Positions 7,508 through 16,447 are shown, counted from the stretch's first letter. The stretch: DNA of 64,000 bases from Nitrospira sp. (GCA_030123625.1 CP126121.1:2830179-2894178), one strand, 5' to 3'. Made by a program: numbers and translations. The notes: generated from the sequence alone by a model not told the origin.

Positions 7508-9604
7508 ATGGCAAAAAAGAAAGAATCCACGTCAGAGACTGAATCGACATCTTCCGCTCCGCGAGCAAATCCTGAACCAGCCGCTACCAAGAAAGCCGCC
7601 GCCAAACCGGCGGAACGCGTCACTGCGGTCGAGATGGGAGCGCGTCAACGGGAAATCTCCGTCTCGGAATTTTTTACGAAGAACCGGCACCTGCTCGGCT
7701 TCGACAATCCCCGCAAGGCGCTGTTGACCTGCGTCAAAGAAGCGGTGGACAACGCGCTCGACGCGTGCGAAGAGGCCGGGATCCTTCCGGATGTGACGGT
7801 CAGACTTGAAGTGGTGCCGAACGGCGAGCCCGTTGCGCCCAGCCAGGCAACCAGGTTTCGCATCACGGTGGCCGATAACGGACCCGGCATCGTCCGTCAG
7901 CAGATTCCCCGAATCTTCGCGAAGCTGCTCTACGGGTCCAAGTTCCATCGATTGCGGATGAGTCGGGGACAACAAGGGATCGGCATCTCCGCCGCCGGCA
8001 TGTACGGGCAACTGACCACCGGCAAGCCGGTCAAGATTATTTCCCGTATCGGCCCCAAAGCCGCCGCGCATTTTTTCGAAGTGCAGATCGATACCAAGAA
8101 GAATGAGCCGCTGGTCCACGAGAACAAACAGATCGAGTGGGAGCAGCCGCGAGGGACCCAAGTCACGCTGGAAGTCGAAGGCAAGTATCAGAAGGGCCGT
8201 GCCTCGGTCGATGAATGGCTGGAGCAGACGTCGATCGCGAATCCTCACGTGAAACTGATCTACCAGACGCCGGAAGGCGAGACGAAAGAGTATCCCAGGA
8301 CGTATCATGAGCTGCCGCCGCAACCGCGCGAGATCAAGCCCCATCCTTACGGCATCGAGTTCGGCATGCTGCTCAAGATGTTGCAGGATACGAAGAGCCA
8401 CACGCTCTCCGGCTTTCTCGCCGGCGATTTTTGCCGAGTGTCCCCTCAGATGGCTGAAGAAATCTGCAAAGCGGCGAAGGTCTCGCCTGAGGCCAAACCC
8501 CGCGAGCTGAAGGGGCCGGTGGCCGAGACGCTCTATAAGACGTTGCAAGAGACAAAGATCATGGCGCCGCCGACCAACTGCATCTCACCGATCGGCGAGA
8601 AGGCGATCCTCGCCGGACTCTATAAGCAAATCAAGGGCGAGTTCTACACGGCGGTCAGTCGACCACCGGCGGTCTATCGCGGCAATCCGTTCATCATCGA
8701 GGCCGGGCTCGCCTACGGGAATAGACCTCAGGATCAGAATAAGCCGCAGCAGCCGGCCATGCCGAAGGCCGAAGGCGAACATGAAGAAGAAGACTCGGAG
8801 CTTGCGCGCGTGATCCGCTACGCGAATCGAGTGCCGCTGCTGTACCAGCAGTCGGCCTGTTCGACGTTCAAGGCTGTCCTGAGCACAACCTGGAAGAACT
8901 ACGGTTTGACCCAATCGCGAGGGGCATTGCCGGGTGGGCCGATGGTGATCTTCGTCCATATGGCGTCGGTTTGGGTACCGTTTACGAGTGAATCCAAAGA
9001 AGCGATCGCCGATTATGACGAAATTCAAAAGGAAATCACCCTCGCGCTTCGCGAGTGCGGCAGGCGGTTGGGCCTCTTCGTGCGTCGGCGTGAACGGGCG
9101 GCCAGCGAATATCGGCGCCGAAACATCTTCGAACTGTATATTGAAGAAGTCGTCGATGCGTGCAACCGGCTCAAGGGTGGCAAGCTGCCGAAAGAAAAGT
9201 TGAAAGAGCAGCTTCAGAAGATTGCGAGCTCGCGGACGGGTGGTGTGAAAACTGACGAGGCGCTGGGCAAGACCGGCACAGGACCCGAAGGGCTGCCGCA
9301 TTCTATCATCGTCACAGCGGAAGGAGTCGAGGGTGAGACGGCATTGGCCACCCAAGTTGAAGCCGATCAGGCGACGGCCGGACCGATGGCGGAGCCGGAT
9401 TTGCTTGTTGATACACCGTCAGTTGATGAGCCGGTTTCGAAAGAGAAAACCGCCAAGGAGAGCCGTGCGAAAAAGTCGCCGAAGAAGACAACCACGAAAG
9501 CGGATCAGATCGCGCTCTTTTTCGGTGAGTCGGAAACAAAGAAGAAATCCGGTGGAAGCTCCGCCAAGTCGGCCAAGGCAGTGGCTCCCCGCAAACCCAA
9601 ATAG
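7508..9604 (+). CDS. top6B: DNA topoisomerase VI subunit B
   Basis: ATPase subunit (698 aa) of type IIB topoisomerase. The Bergerat GHKL fold is clear: N-box KEAVDNALDACEEAG (general base Glu78, Asn82), DNGPGI at 123-128, and the lid GQQGIGISAAG at 154-164. A helix-two-turn-helix and transducer follow. The first 40 residues and the last 100 are Ala/Lys-rich low-complexity extensions, absent from the compact archaeal proteins. Only 6 bp separate it from the A subunit. Topoisomerase VI relaxes and decatenates DNA by ATP-driven strand passage; it is characteristic of archaea and plants and sporadic in bacteria. Confidence 0.95.
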   Translation: MAKKKESTSETESTSSAPRANPEPAATKKAAAKPAERVTAVEMGARQREISVSEFFTKNRHLLGFDNPRKALLTCVKEAVDNALDACEEAGILPDVTVRLEVVPNGEPVAPSQATRFRITVADNGPGIVRQQIPRIFAKLLYGSKFHRLRMSRGQQGIGISAAGMYGQLTTGKPVKIISRIGPKAAAHFFEVQIDTKKNEPLVHENKQIEWEQPRGTQVTLEVEGKYQKGRASVDEWLEQTSIANPHVKLIYQTPEGETKEYPRTYHELPPQPREIKPHPYGIEFGMLLKMLQDTKSHTLSGFLAGDFCRVSPQMAEEICKAAKVSPEAKPRELKGPVAETLYKTLQETKIMAPPTNCISPIGEKAILAGLYKQIKGEFYTAVSRPPAVYRGNPFIIEAGLAYGNRPQDQNKPQQPAMPKAEGEHEEEDSELARVIRYANRVPLLYQQSACSTFKAVLSTTWKNYGLTQSRGALPGGPMVIFVHMASVWVPFTSESKEAIADYDEIQKEITLALRECGRRLGLFVRRRERAASEYRRRNIFELYIEEVVDACNRLKGGKLPKEKLKEQLQKIASSRTGGVKTDEALGKTGTGPEGLPHSIIVTAEGVEGETALATQVEADQATAGPMAEPDLLVDTPSVDEPVSKEKTAKESRAKKSPKKTTTKADQIALFFGESETKKKSGGSSAKSAKAVAPRKPK

Positions 9605-9610
9605 GACATC

Positions 9611-10714
9611 ATGACGACCAAGACAAAGAAAACCACACTGGTCGAGAAGAAGCTGATCGGCCTGGCGGACATTGTGGTCGAAGCGGCCGAGCGATCAAAA
9701 GACCCGACGTTTCAGATCCCGATCCGCGCCCTCTCGAACGTGTCCTTCAATGAACGGAAGGGCCTGATCGAGATGGGTCATAAGAAGCAGGAGCGGTCAT
9801 TCTTCAACGTCGGCATGGCGAAGAAATTCATGCAGACGGTGCTGGTGGCCGATGCTCTTTCCGAATTGCAGCGGGCCGATCTGACCACATCGCTTCGTGA
9901 AATCTACTATCGCACGAAACATACGATCAAAGACTCGCACGAGAACACCTTCGATACGCAGGATGAGTCCGATCCGGTGATCGAAGATTTGGAAGTCTCA
10001 CTTGCCGCGCTTCGGGAGGAGCTGCATGTACGTGCCGAGAACAGCGGCAGCATCGTTGGGCCGGTGGTCTTCGGCGATGACGGCGATCGCGTCGACTGTT
10101 CGAAGTTGGGGAAAGGCGGCTACTCCGTGCCGTCGATCGTCGAGCCGGAGTATCTGGAAATTCGACGCTGCACGGCGGATTTTGTATTGCTGGTGGAAAA
10201 GGGCACCCAGTGGAACCGGCTGTCGGAGGACAAATTTTGGCGGCGGTATAACTGCATTCTCTTGACGGGAAACGGTCAGCCGCCGCGAGGTGTCCGCCGG
10301 TTAGCCAGACGGCTGCACGAGGAACACCGGCTGCCGGTCTACGTCTTAGTCGACAACGATCCGTGGGGATACTATATCTATTCCGTCGTCAAACAGGGCT
10401 CCATCAATCTGGCCTTTGAAAGCCAGCGAATGGCGATTCCGAAAGCCAAGTTCATGGGCTTATCCAGCGCCGATCCGGAACGGTATGAATTGCCGCGCAA
10501 TGTCGGCATCAAGCTCAACGAGAAAGACATCGCCCGCGCGAAAGAGTTGATGAACTACCAGTGGTTTCAGAAGCCCGCCTGGCAGGCAGAGATCAAGCGG
10601 ATGCTGACGAGCGGATTGAAGTACGAACTCGACGCCTTGGCCAATAAAGACTTCCAGTATCTCACCAAGAAATATCTGCCGAAGAAACTTCAGGAACGGG
10701 ATTGGCTGGACTAG
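9611..10714 (+). CDS. top6A: DNA topoisomerase VI subunit A (Spo11-like)
   Basis: DNA-cleaving subunit, 367 aa. The 5Y-CAP domain carries LREIYYRTKHT with catalytic Tyr100, and the Toprim domain has Glu198 (LLVEKG) and the Asp250/Asp252 pair (LVDNDPWGYY) that bind Mg2+. Length matches the archaeal A subunit and the Spo11 core. An N-terminal Lys/Thr-rich stretch precedes the fold. It is the second gene of a B-A-helicase operon (36 bp to the next start). All catalytic residues are present, so the A2B2 enzyme is probably functional. Confidence 0.95.
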   Translation: MTTKTKKTTLVEKKLIGLADIVVEAAERSKDPTFQIPIRALSNVSFNERKGLIEMGHKKQERSFFNVGMAKKFMQTVLVADALSELQRADLTTSLREIYYRTKHTIKDSHENTFDTQDESDPVIEDLEVSLAALREELHVRAENSGSIVGPVVFGDDGDRVDCSKLGKGGYSVPSIVEPEYLEIRRCTADFVLLVEKGTQWNRLSEDKFWRRYNCILLTGNGQPPRGVRRLARRLHEEHRLPVYVLVDNDPWGYYIYSVVKQGSINLAFESQRMAIPKAKFMGLSSADPERYELPRNVGIKLNEKDIARAKELMNYQWFQKPAWQAEIKRMLTSGLKYELDALANKDFQYLTKKYLPKKLQERDWLD

Positions 10715-10749
10715 TCTCCCTTTCCCCGAACCGGCACGACGCACCGGCC

Positions 10750-12309
10750 ATGAAGAGTTTGCCTTCCTGGACTGCGCCCCTTCGCGACTGGCAGCAGCGA
10801 GCTCTGTCGGCGCTCTGTACCCATCAGGCCAAAGACTTTCTGGCGATGGCAACTCCTGCCGCGGGAAAGACGCGCTTTGCGCTGCGCGTCGCGCACGAAT
10901 TTATGGCGAAGCAGGCTGCGGTCCGGGTGCTGGTCGTCTGCCCGACCAATCATCTTCGCACGCAATGGTCGGATGCCGCGGGGAAGATCGGGTTGCAGCT
11001 CGATCCGACTTTGACCAATGAGCAGGCGGCAGAAGCATCGGACTATCACGGCGCCGTAGTGACCTATCAGCAAGTCTGTCTGGCCCCGGCGAGCTTCCAG
11101 CGGGTCTGCAAGAGCAAGAAGACGTTGCTCATCTTCGACGAGCTTCACCATGCCGGCGACGGCAAGAACTGGGGGAAGGCGTTGCGTACTGCATTCGAGC
11201 CGGCGGTGTTTCGGTTGATCCTTTCAGGCACGCCGTTTCGCTCGGACAACAATCCAATCCCGTTTATTCGGTATGAAAATGGAGAAAGCCGGGCGGATTT
11301 TGCCTATGGGTATACCGATGCGATACGCGACAGCGTCTGCCGGCCCATTGTCTTCCCGAGCTACGAAGGCGAGCTGAGTTGGTTGTCCGACGGCCGCGAA
11401 CATCAGGCGACATTTGAGGACGGGTTGACCTTCAATCGGCAGCGCGAACGGCTGAAGACCGCGTTGCTTCAAGACACCTGGCTTGGGCCGGTGATCACCG
11501 ATGCCCATGTCCAATTGACCCGCCTTCGGAAGCAGGAACAACCGGATGCCGGTGGGCTGATCGTCTGTATGGATCAGGAACATGCACGGTGGGTTGCGGA
11601 TCTTGTCGGGCGTATCGTCGGCGCCAAAGCAGCCGTCGCCGTATCAGACGATCCCGCTGCCTCGCGCACGATCGAAGAATTTGCCGATCACAAAAAGCTG
11701 CAGTGGCTGGTGGCGGTCAACATGGTGAGCGAGGGCGTAGACATTCCACGGCTTCGTGTCGGCGTCTATGGAACGAACGTGATCACGGAAATGTACTTCC
11801 GACAAGTTGTCGGCCGGTTTGTTCGAATGCAGGAGGGTTTGCCGAAACCGCAACGGGCCTGGCTCTATCTGCCGAAAGATCCGATCCTGGTGCACTATGC
11901 CAAACAGATCAAGGCAGAGCGCGATCATGTGTTGGAAGAGATCATGCCGGCCGGGCAGCGAGATCTGTTCGGCCGCGTCACGGTCTCCGCCAATGAATAC
12001 GTGCCGTTGATGGCTGTGGCCAGGATGGATAGCCTGATCGGCGAAGACGAGACGCGGGGGGAGAGCGACGCGGCCGGCGTTACCGAGTCGGTTGTCTCAC
12101 TCCATGAGCAGAAGCAAGACTTGCGGGATCTCCACCGATTGCTCGTCGGTGCTGTCGCCAGAAATAGCGGCATCGATCATCGAAAACTCAACGCGGAGTT
12201 GATCGCGCGCACCGGGAGCCGTGTCGATCAAGCGACGGTCGAACAGCTTCGGAAGCGCATCCAACTCTTGGAGCGGTGGAAAGAGCGTGGGTATGATGGA
12301 AAACGGTAG
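10750..12309 (+). CDS. SF2 DEAD/DEAH-type helicase co-operonic with topoisomerase VI
   Basis: A 519-aa superfamily 2 helicase. RDWQQRAL is a Q-like motif, ATPAAGKT (35-41) a Walker A, DELH (130-133) the Walker B box, LSGTPFRSD motif III, and VSEGVDIPRLRVGV with MYFRQVVGRFVRMQ motifs V and VI. The layout recalls XPB/UvsW or restriction-type translocases. The ATG at 10750 is preferred; an upstream in-frame ATG at 10702 would overlap top6A. The 35-bp spacing puts it in the topoisomerase operon, suggesting DNA unwinding coupled to strand passage or repair. That functional link is inference. Confidence 0.88.
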   Translation: MKSLPSWTAPLRDWQQRALSALCTHQAKDFLAMATPAAGKTRFALRVAHEFMAKQAAVRVLVVCPTNHLRTQWSDAAGKIGLQLDPTLTNEQAAEASDYHGAVVTYQQVCLAPASFQRVCKSKKTLLIFDELHHAGDGKNWGKALRTAFEPAVFRLILSGTPFRSDNNPIPFIRYENGESRADFAYGYTDAIRDSVCRPIVFPSYEGELSWLSDGREHQATFEDGLTFNRQRERLKTALLQDTWLGPVITDAHVQLTRLRKQEQPDAGGLIVCMDQEHARWVADLVGRIVGAKAAVAVSDDPAASRTIEEFADHKKLQWLVAVNMVSEGVDIPRLRVGVYGTNVITEMYFRQVVGRFVRMQEGLPKPQRAWLYLPKDPILVHYAKQIKAERDHVLEEIMPAGQRDLFGRVTVSANEYVPLMAVARMDSLIGEDETRGESDAAGVTESVVSLHEQKQDLRDLHRLLVGAVARNSGIDHRKLNAELIARTGSRVDQATVEQLRKRIQLLERWKERGYDGKR

Positions 12310-12365
12310 CGTTATGGAAGTGGTTCGCTGTTTTCTGGAGAGAGATCAGTTTGACGTGCGCGGCA

Positions 12366-12663
12366 TCAATACCTCGTTGCCGTAGCTGCGGCGCAAGCGC
12401 GGCATGGACGTTTTCATCCAGGTAGAATATCAGCGGGATGGCGGCGTCTTCCCGTGTTGGTATGCCTGCGTCTCGTGCTGGATTTCAAGTTCGATTTCCG
12501 CGAGATGATCATAGGCATAACTGAGCGCATCATGGATTTGAGCGTGGGTGAGGTGGGGATAAGCTTGCCGAATGGTCTCCACGGTATCTCCATCCTGCGT
12601 CCGCTGATAAATATGACGGACTGGAATGCGGGTGCCGACAATGACGGGATCACACGCAGAGGC
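12366..12663 (-). pseudogene. Decayed copy of the DUF433/DUF5615 toxin-antitoxin pair
   Basis: Highly similar to 16100-16400. The DUF433 reading frame is open from about 12663 to its stop at 12430-12432 (GTRIPVRHIYQRTQDGDTVE) but its first 20 or so residues are gone, a stop lying just upstream. The DUF5615 gene survives only as its N-terminus (FYLDENVHAALAPQLRQRGI), starting in the same CTGA overlap and ending in unrelated sequence near 12366. The copy is truncated at both ends and is not functional. The rest of the 12310-12762 gap shows nothing else. Confidence 0.8.
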
Positions 12664-12762
12664 TCACACCGTGGTCCTCACATAGTGAAACGGGTGACTC
12701 TGCACTAGCCTTTATGGCCGCATTCCAGGTAAGCTCTACACGTTCAGGGAGAAGATTGTGTC

Positions 12763-13173
12763 ATGCATCCCTTCCTCCCCAGCATGCTGAGTTTGTATCT
12801 TGGGCTCGGATTGGTATCGGTAGCGTTCGCCAACGATGGCCTGCCCATCAACAAGATTCTAAAGCATCCCGCCGATTATCAGGATCAAGTCGTGACGGTC
12901 GAAGGACGGGCAAGGGCTGTCAGCACCTTACCGGTTCATCGTGGTACGCGAAGCTGTGGAGGGGGCGCCGTCTACGACAGCCAAATGTTTGCGCTTCAGG
13001 ATAAGTCGGGCGCTATTGGAATCAGCACGACCGGTGCCTGTCTGCCGAACATGACGAAACCGGTTGTGCAGAACGAACATCTCCGCGTCCGTGGGGTGGT
13101 GATGACCGACCGGAACAATCCAAAGGGAACACCTTTGATCCATGCGCAATCGATCGACCATGTGTCGCGATAG
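12763..13173 (+). CDS. Secreted hypothetical protein, OB-fold-like
   Basis: A 136-aa protein with a signal peptide (PFLPSMLSLYLGLGLVSVAF, cleavage after AFA). The mature part begins NDGLPINKILKHPADYQDQV and has VTVEGRARAVS ... FALQDKSGAIGIST ... LRVRGVVMTD, the pattern of bacterial OB-fold nucleic-acid-binding-like or ssDNA-type periplasmic domains. Two Cys (SCGGG, GACLP) could form a disulfide. No operon partner. The function is unknown. Confidence 0.65.
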   Translation: MHPFLPSMLSLYLGLGLVSVAFANDGLPINKILKHPADYQDQVVTVEGRARAVSTLPVHRGTRSCGGGAVYDSQMFALQDKSGAIGISTTGACLPNMTKPVVQNEHLRVRGVVMTDRNNPKGTPLIHAQSIDHVSR

Positions 13174-13712
13174 CATTCCTTCTTCTCATTCACTCGCCCA
13201 TGTTCAAGAAGAGCAAGAAGAGCAAGAAGAGGGGGGCGCTTTTGATATCGGTACGCTCATAGTTTTTCCCGCTGCTTCGATTGCATGGCACGCCGTCATT
13301 GATTCGCAATAGGCCTGACCGTCGGGTTGAGAAAAGCCACGAATCTTCCCCGAGACAGCCGATAGAGCATCTTGATGATGCCCATATCACGGTCAATTCA
13401 CTTCTCCACCGTATCTCCTCAGATACGCACAGTATTATTTTGGATACGTTTGTAATGAACACGCACGAGGTCGGACACGAAGCAATCATTTATCAGCGGT
13501 TTTGAAACCTTAGCGGTATAAGTACTTTACCGGCGGCTAACGGTAGCTTTCTTGCAGGGCGAGGGCATGAGCCGACTACACGTTGTCGGTTCGGTGTCGA
13601 TTTACATTTGCCTGCCGGCAAGCGTGACCGCGAAATCATGGAGCTATATGTCGGCGATATCCGATGAAGGTCGATCAATTTGATCACTCTCGCAAACGAA
13701 AGGAGCACGCTC
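13174..13712. other. Intergenic region without a convincing gene
   Basis: Apart from a short purine-rich tandem repeat, no supported feature is seen. The stretch before 13713 ends in an AAAGGAG ribosome site for the tyrosinase gene. A 74-codon frame from 13281 has no ribosome site and no recognisable content. Confidence 0.5.
13205..13231. repeat. Three tandem copies of CAAGAAGAG
   Basis: Three exact 9-bp units run from 13205 to 13231, followed by a G run, just past the end of the secreted-protein gene. No protein frame explains it. Slippage during replication is a likely origin. Confidence 0.9.
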
Positions 13713-15164
13713 ATGATCATAGATTCATTGAACCAGTCCACGGAGTTAAGCCGAAGAGTATTCATCAAAGGCATAGGCTATTTGAGCTTGGGCTTTATAT
13801 TCTCGACCATGCTGGGCGGTTGCGAATCCATTATCAAACAAATTGAAAATAGACCCGTTCGTCGCAGATTGCGTACGGGGTCCGCTGAGGTGGACAGTGC
13901 CATTGCGATCTACAAGGATGCCGTCCAGCGAATGAAGGCACTTCCGGCGAACGATCCGCGTAGTTGGACGGCGCAGGCTGCGTTGCACGGGACCGTCGCC
14001 GGCGGTTTCAATCTCTGCCAACATGGGAACAACCATTTCTTTTCCTGGCACCGCGCCTATTTGTTTTATTTTGAACGGATCTGCCAAGAGCTGACCGGGG
14101 AAAAGACCTTTGGGCTGCCCTATTGGAACTGGAATCAAAATCCCGTGATGCATCCGGCCTTTACCGACAGTGCCGGCCCGTTGTTTCACCCCCGGAATAA
14201 TACCAGTGTTGCAGGTAATCCGGCTTTTTCCGACTCGACGCTGAACCCTATATTCTCGGACAACAATTTCTTTACATTCAGTGGACAGGTGGAGGGCACA
14301 CCGCACAATACCCTACATGTTGCGGTGGGGCGCGATATGGCGTCTGGAGGTTCGGCGCAGGACCCGGTGTTTTGGATGCATCATTGCATGGTGGACTACT
14401 GTTGGGCGAAATGGAATATTGAGCTTGAAAACGACAACACGAACGACGCGTCGTGGATCGGCACTTCATGGAATCACTTTGTGGATGGAAAGGGGGCTTC
14501 CGTCAATGTGACGGCGGGAGCAACTATACTCATGCCTTTATTAGGCTATCGCTATGAACCGAGCACCATAGGACGGTTTAGCGTCACGAGGGATCTTCGC
14601 GCAGCCAGTGTTGCGGAATTAAACAAGCTCGAAAAGCGTTTGAAAGAAGGTGCCGATATCCGATTTGACGTCAAAAAGCGCATCCCCATTGCAAGAGGCA
14701 CCAGACTCTCCATTGCAAGGCCGTTTTCGGCGGAGGCTCTGGTACCGGCCGATGACGTTTCAGCGCTGATGGAAGCAACAACTGGCCGCGAAGAGCGGGT
14801 ATTCGTGAATATTGAATCAGCCGAGTTGCCGGAAATGAATGACTTCTTTATTCGCGTGTTTATCAACCTGCCTGGCGCCGATTCCCAAACGCCGACGACT
14901 GATAGTCACTTTGCCGGTAGCTTTGCCTTCTTTGGGCGTCATATGGACGTCGACGGTACGCGCCGTGGAAGAACGGACTTTCTGGTGAATGTGACGGAGA
15001 CCCTGCAAAGGCTTAGACAGCAAGGGCGATTGCGTGCCGGCGAGCCGATTCAGGTACAGTTGGTTGCGGTTCCGGCCACGGAAGCCTTTATGAGTCCCGA
15101 GACAGACTTTACGCTCAAGAGCATTGACATGGTCGTGACACCCGTTATTATTCGCCGGAAATAA
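13713..15164 (+). CDS. Tat-exported tyrosinase / polyphenol oxidase lipoprotein
   Basis: A 483-aa type-3 copper oxidase. A Tat motif (SRRVFIKG, Arg14-Arg15) precedes a hydrophobic helix and a lipobox MLGGC (Cys37), implying folded export and lipid anchoring. CuA ligands are His92, His104 (in CQHGN, where Cys102 can form the Cys-His thioether of fungal and plant enzymes) and His113; CuB has His198, His202 and His223/224 (DPVFWMHH). The C-terminal part (VFVNIESAELPE, HFAGSFAFFG) resembles the KFDV domain of plant polyphenol oxidases. Start ATG 13713 has AAAGGAG upstream. Phenol oxidation is inferred from the family. Confidence 0.93.
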   Translation: MIIDSLNQSTELSRRVFIKGIGYLSLGFIFSTMLGGCESIIKQIENRPVRRRLRTGSAEVDSAIAIYKDAVQRMKALPANDPRSWTAQAALHGTVAGGFNLCQHGNNHFFSWHRAYLFYFERICQELTGEKTFGLPYWNWNQNPVMHPAFTDSAGPLFHPRNNTSVAGNPAFSDSTLNPIFSDNNFFTFSGQVEGTPHNTLHVAVGRDMASGGSAQDPVFWMHHCMVDYCWAKWNIELENDNTNDASWIGTSWNHFVDGKGASVNVTAGATILMPLLGYRYEPSTIGRFSVTRDLRAASVAELNKLEKRLKEGADIRFDVKKRIPIARGTRLSIARPFSAEALVPADDVSALMEATTGREERVFVNIESAELPEMNDFFIRVFINLPGADSQTPTTDSHFAGSFAFFGRHMDVDGTRRGRTDFLVNVTETLQRLRQQGRLRAGEPIQVQLVAVPATEAFMSPETDFTLKSIDMVVTPVIIRRK

Positions 15165-15215
15165 AGTGTCCGTCACGGCTTCTTCAGCAGGCATTCGTGC
15201 GGCCTGGGGAAGATC

Positions 15216-15710
15216 ATGAAAGTCGATCCTCAGGCGAAAGCATCTGATGTGACAGAATATATCTATAAAGTGACTTGCCTGTTTTTGGTTGCGGCGGCCT
15301 ATGCAGCCGCTATTTGCAACCATGCACGGGCCGATACCGATACGAGCACAATGGATTCACAGGGGTACGAATTGACTCTTGCTTCTCGATCCGTCGCGCA
15401 GCAGATTGACCCAGGAATTGCTTCGCCGCAAGCAGTGAAATTTCTCCAGTTCGAGGTAGCGGATGTCAACAATCCCGGGAAAGTTCCATTGGCTTTCACC
15501 GTGCACTATCGACCCGTGCGGGGAGAACAATCCTTGCTGGGCATCTTTTCGCTTTTCCCCCCTGACAACCCCGGAAGATTCATCATCGCGACGCAAGGCA
15601 AGCTTGAAACGGGCGGGACGATCGTTGTGTCATTGACGCCTTTAGAAGAATCGGAGGATCAGAAGGAAATACATGTCCGCTTGAAGCGCATCTCATTCCT
15701 ACGGGAATGA
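15216..15710 (+). CDS. Secreted hypothetical protein downstream of tyrosinase
   Basis: A 164-aa protein with a signal peptide after a polar start (VTCLFLVAAAYAAAICNHARA). The mature region is beta-rich: VKFLQFEVADVNNPGKVPLA, FTVHYRPVRGEQSLLGIFSL, ending HVRLKRISFLRE. The 51-bp spacing after the tyrosinase gene suggests one operon. It could be an assembly or copper-delivery partner like the MelC1 caddie proteins, but it has no obvious copper-binding His/Met cluster, so this is speculation. Confidence 0.7.
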   Translation: MKVDPQAKASDVTEYIYKVTCLFLVAAAYAAAICNHARADTDTSTMDSQGYELTLASRSVAQQIDPGIASPQAVKFLQFEVADVNNPGKVPLAFTVHYRPVRGEQSLLGIFSLFPPDNPGRFIIATQGKLETGGTIVVSLTPLEESEDQKEIHVRLKRISFLRE

Positions 15711-15833
15711 CTTTCTCGGCACTAATGGACGCATTCCTCCTTTCACCCCACTTGGCTTCGGCAATCGAGGCAAGTAACTTGGCCTCCCCTCTGAAGCCAG
15801 CTTAAAGGTTTTCGGAAAAGGATCTTTGAACGT

Positions 15834-16166
15834 TCAGAGAAATCGAAGTGTGTTCGCCAGTTCTTCAGCAGTAGTAGTCTCATGGAGAGCGATCAGGCGT
15901 GTGAGCAGCGTGCCGATGGGTCGCACCGGCGTCACGACAATCCCCGCATGGGGTCTGTCCTCAGCCAGATAGGATCGGTGCAGCGTCACAAAGTGACTGA
16001 TGTTGTGTGTGACAAGAACACGTCCTTGGGCCGCGGCTTCTTGAAGGACAACCATGTCCGTGGAGCCTTGTCGCTGGAGGTCATAGACGCTGCAAGCATC
16101 AATACCTCGTTGCCGCAGCTGCGGCGCAAGCGCGGCATGCACGTTTTCATCCAGGTAAAAGATCAG
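15834..16166 (-). CDS. DUF5615 PIN-like toxin with probable CTG start
   Basis: About 110 aa: FYLDENVHAALAPQLRQRGI, then SVYDLQRQGSTDMVVLQEAA and GRVLVTHNISHFVTLH, ending HAGIVVTP-like sequence. This is the DUF5615 PIN-like nuclease pattern, in which the N-terminal D-E-N and later T-H-N matter. The D-E-N lies upstream of every in-frame ATG, GTG or TTG. The only sensible start is CTG 16166, whose CTGA overlaps the antitoxin stop. A GTG at 16142 would delete the conserved residues. It is coupled to the upstream DUF433 gene and is probably its toxin. Confidence 0.8.
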   Translation of the reverse strand: MIFYLDENVHAALAPQLRQRGIDACSVYDLQRQGSTDMVVLQEAAAQGRVLVTHNISHFVTLHRSYLAEDRPHAGIVVTPVRPIGTLLTRLIALHETTTAEELANTLRFL

Positions 16167-16447
16167 CGGGATGGCGGTGTCTTTCCGTGCTGGTATGCCT
16201 GTGTCTCTCGCTGGATTTCCAGTTCGATTTCCGAGAGGTGATCATAGGCATAGCTGAGCGCATCATGGATTTGAGCGTGGGTTAGGTTCGGATAGGCTTG
16301 CCGGATGGTCTCGATGGTCTCTCCATCCTGTGTCCGCTGATAAATAAGACGGACTGGAATACGGGTGCCCGCAATGACGGGATCCCCCCCGCAAACCGCG
16401 AGATCTTTGTGGACGTAACGATGTTCAGTCTTCACCGCCTGGGGCAT
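16163..16447 (-). CDS. DUF433 antitoxin
   Basis: 94 aa with the DUF433 signature: VCGGDPVIAGTRIPVRLIYQ followed by IRQAYPNLTHAQIHDALSYA and YDHLSEIELEIQRE. This small winged-helix-like domain is the usual antitoxin partner of DUF5615 nucleases. It starts at ATG 16447, with a short A/T-rich leader upstream, and its stop overlaps the toxin start. A nearly identical decayed copy lies at 12430-12663. Confidence 0.88.
   Translation of the reverse strand: MPQAVKTEHRYVHKDLAVCGGDPVIAGTRIPVRLIYQRTQDGETIETIRQAYPNLTHAQIHDALSYAYDHLSEIELEIQRETQAYQHGKTPPSR

Noticed and set aside
7532-8548. 338-codon minus-strand frame opposite top6B
   Set aside because: A codon-bias shadow; its sequence is Arg/Leu-rich noise and the plus-strand gene has all family motifs.
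13281-13505. 74-codon plus-strand frame
   Set aside because: No ribosome site and no recognisable motif.
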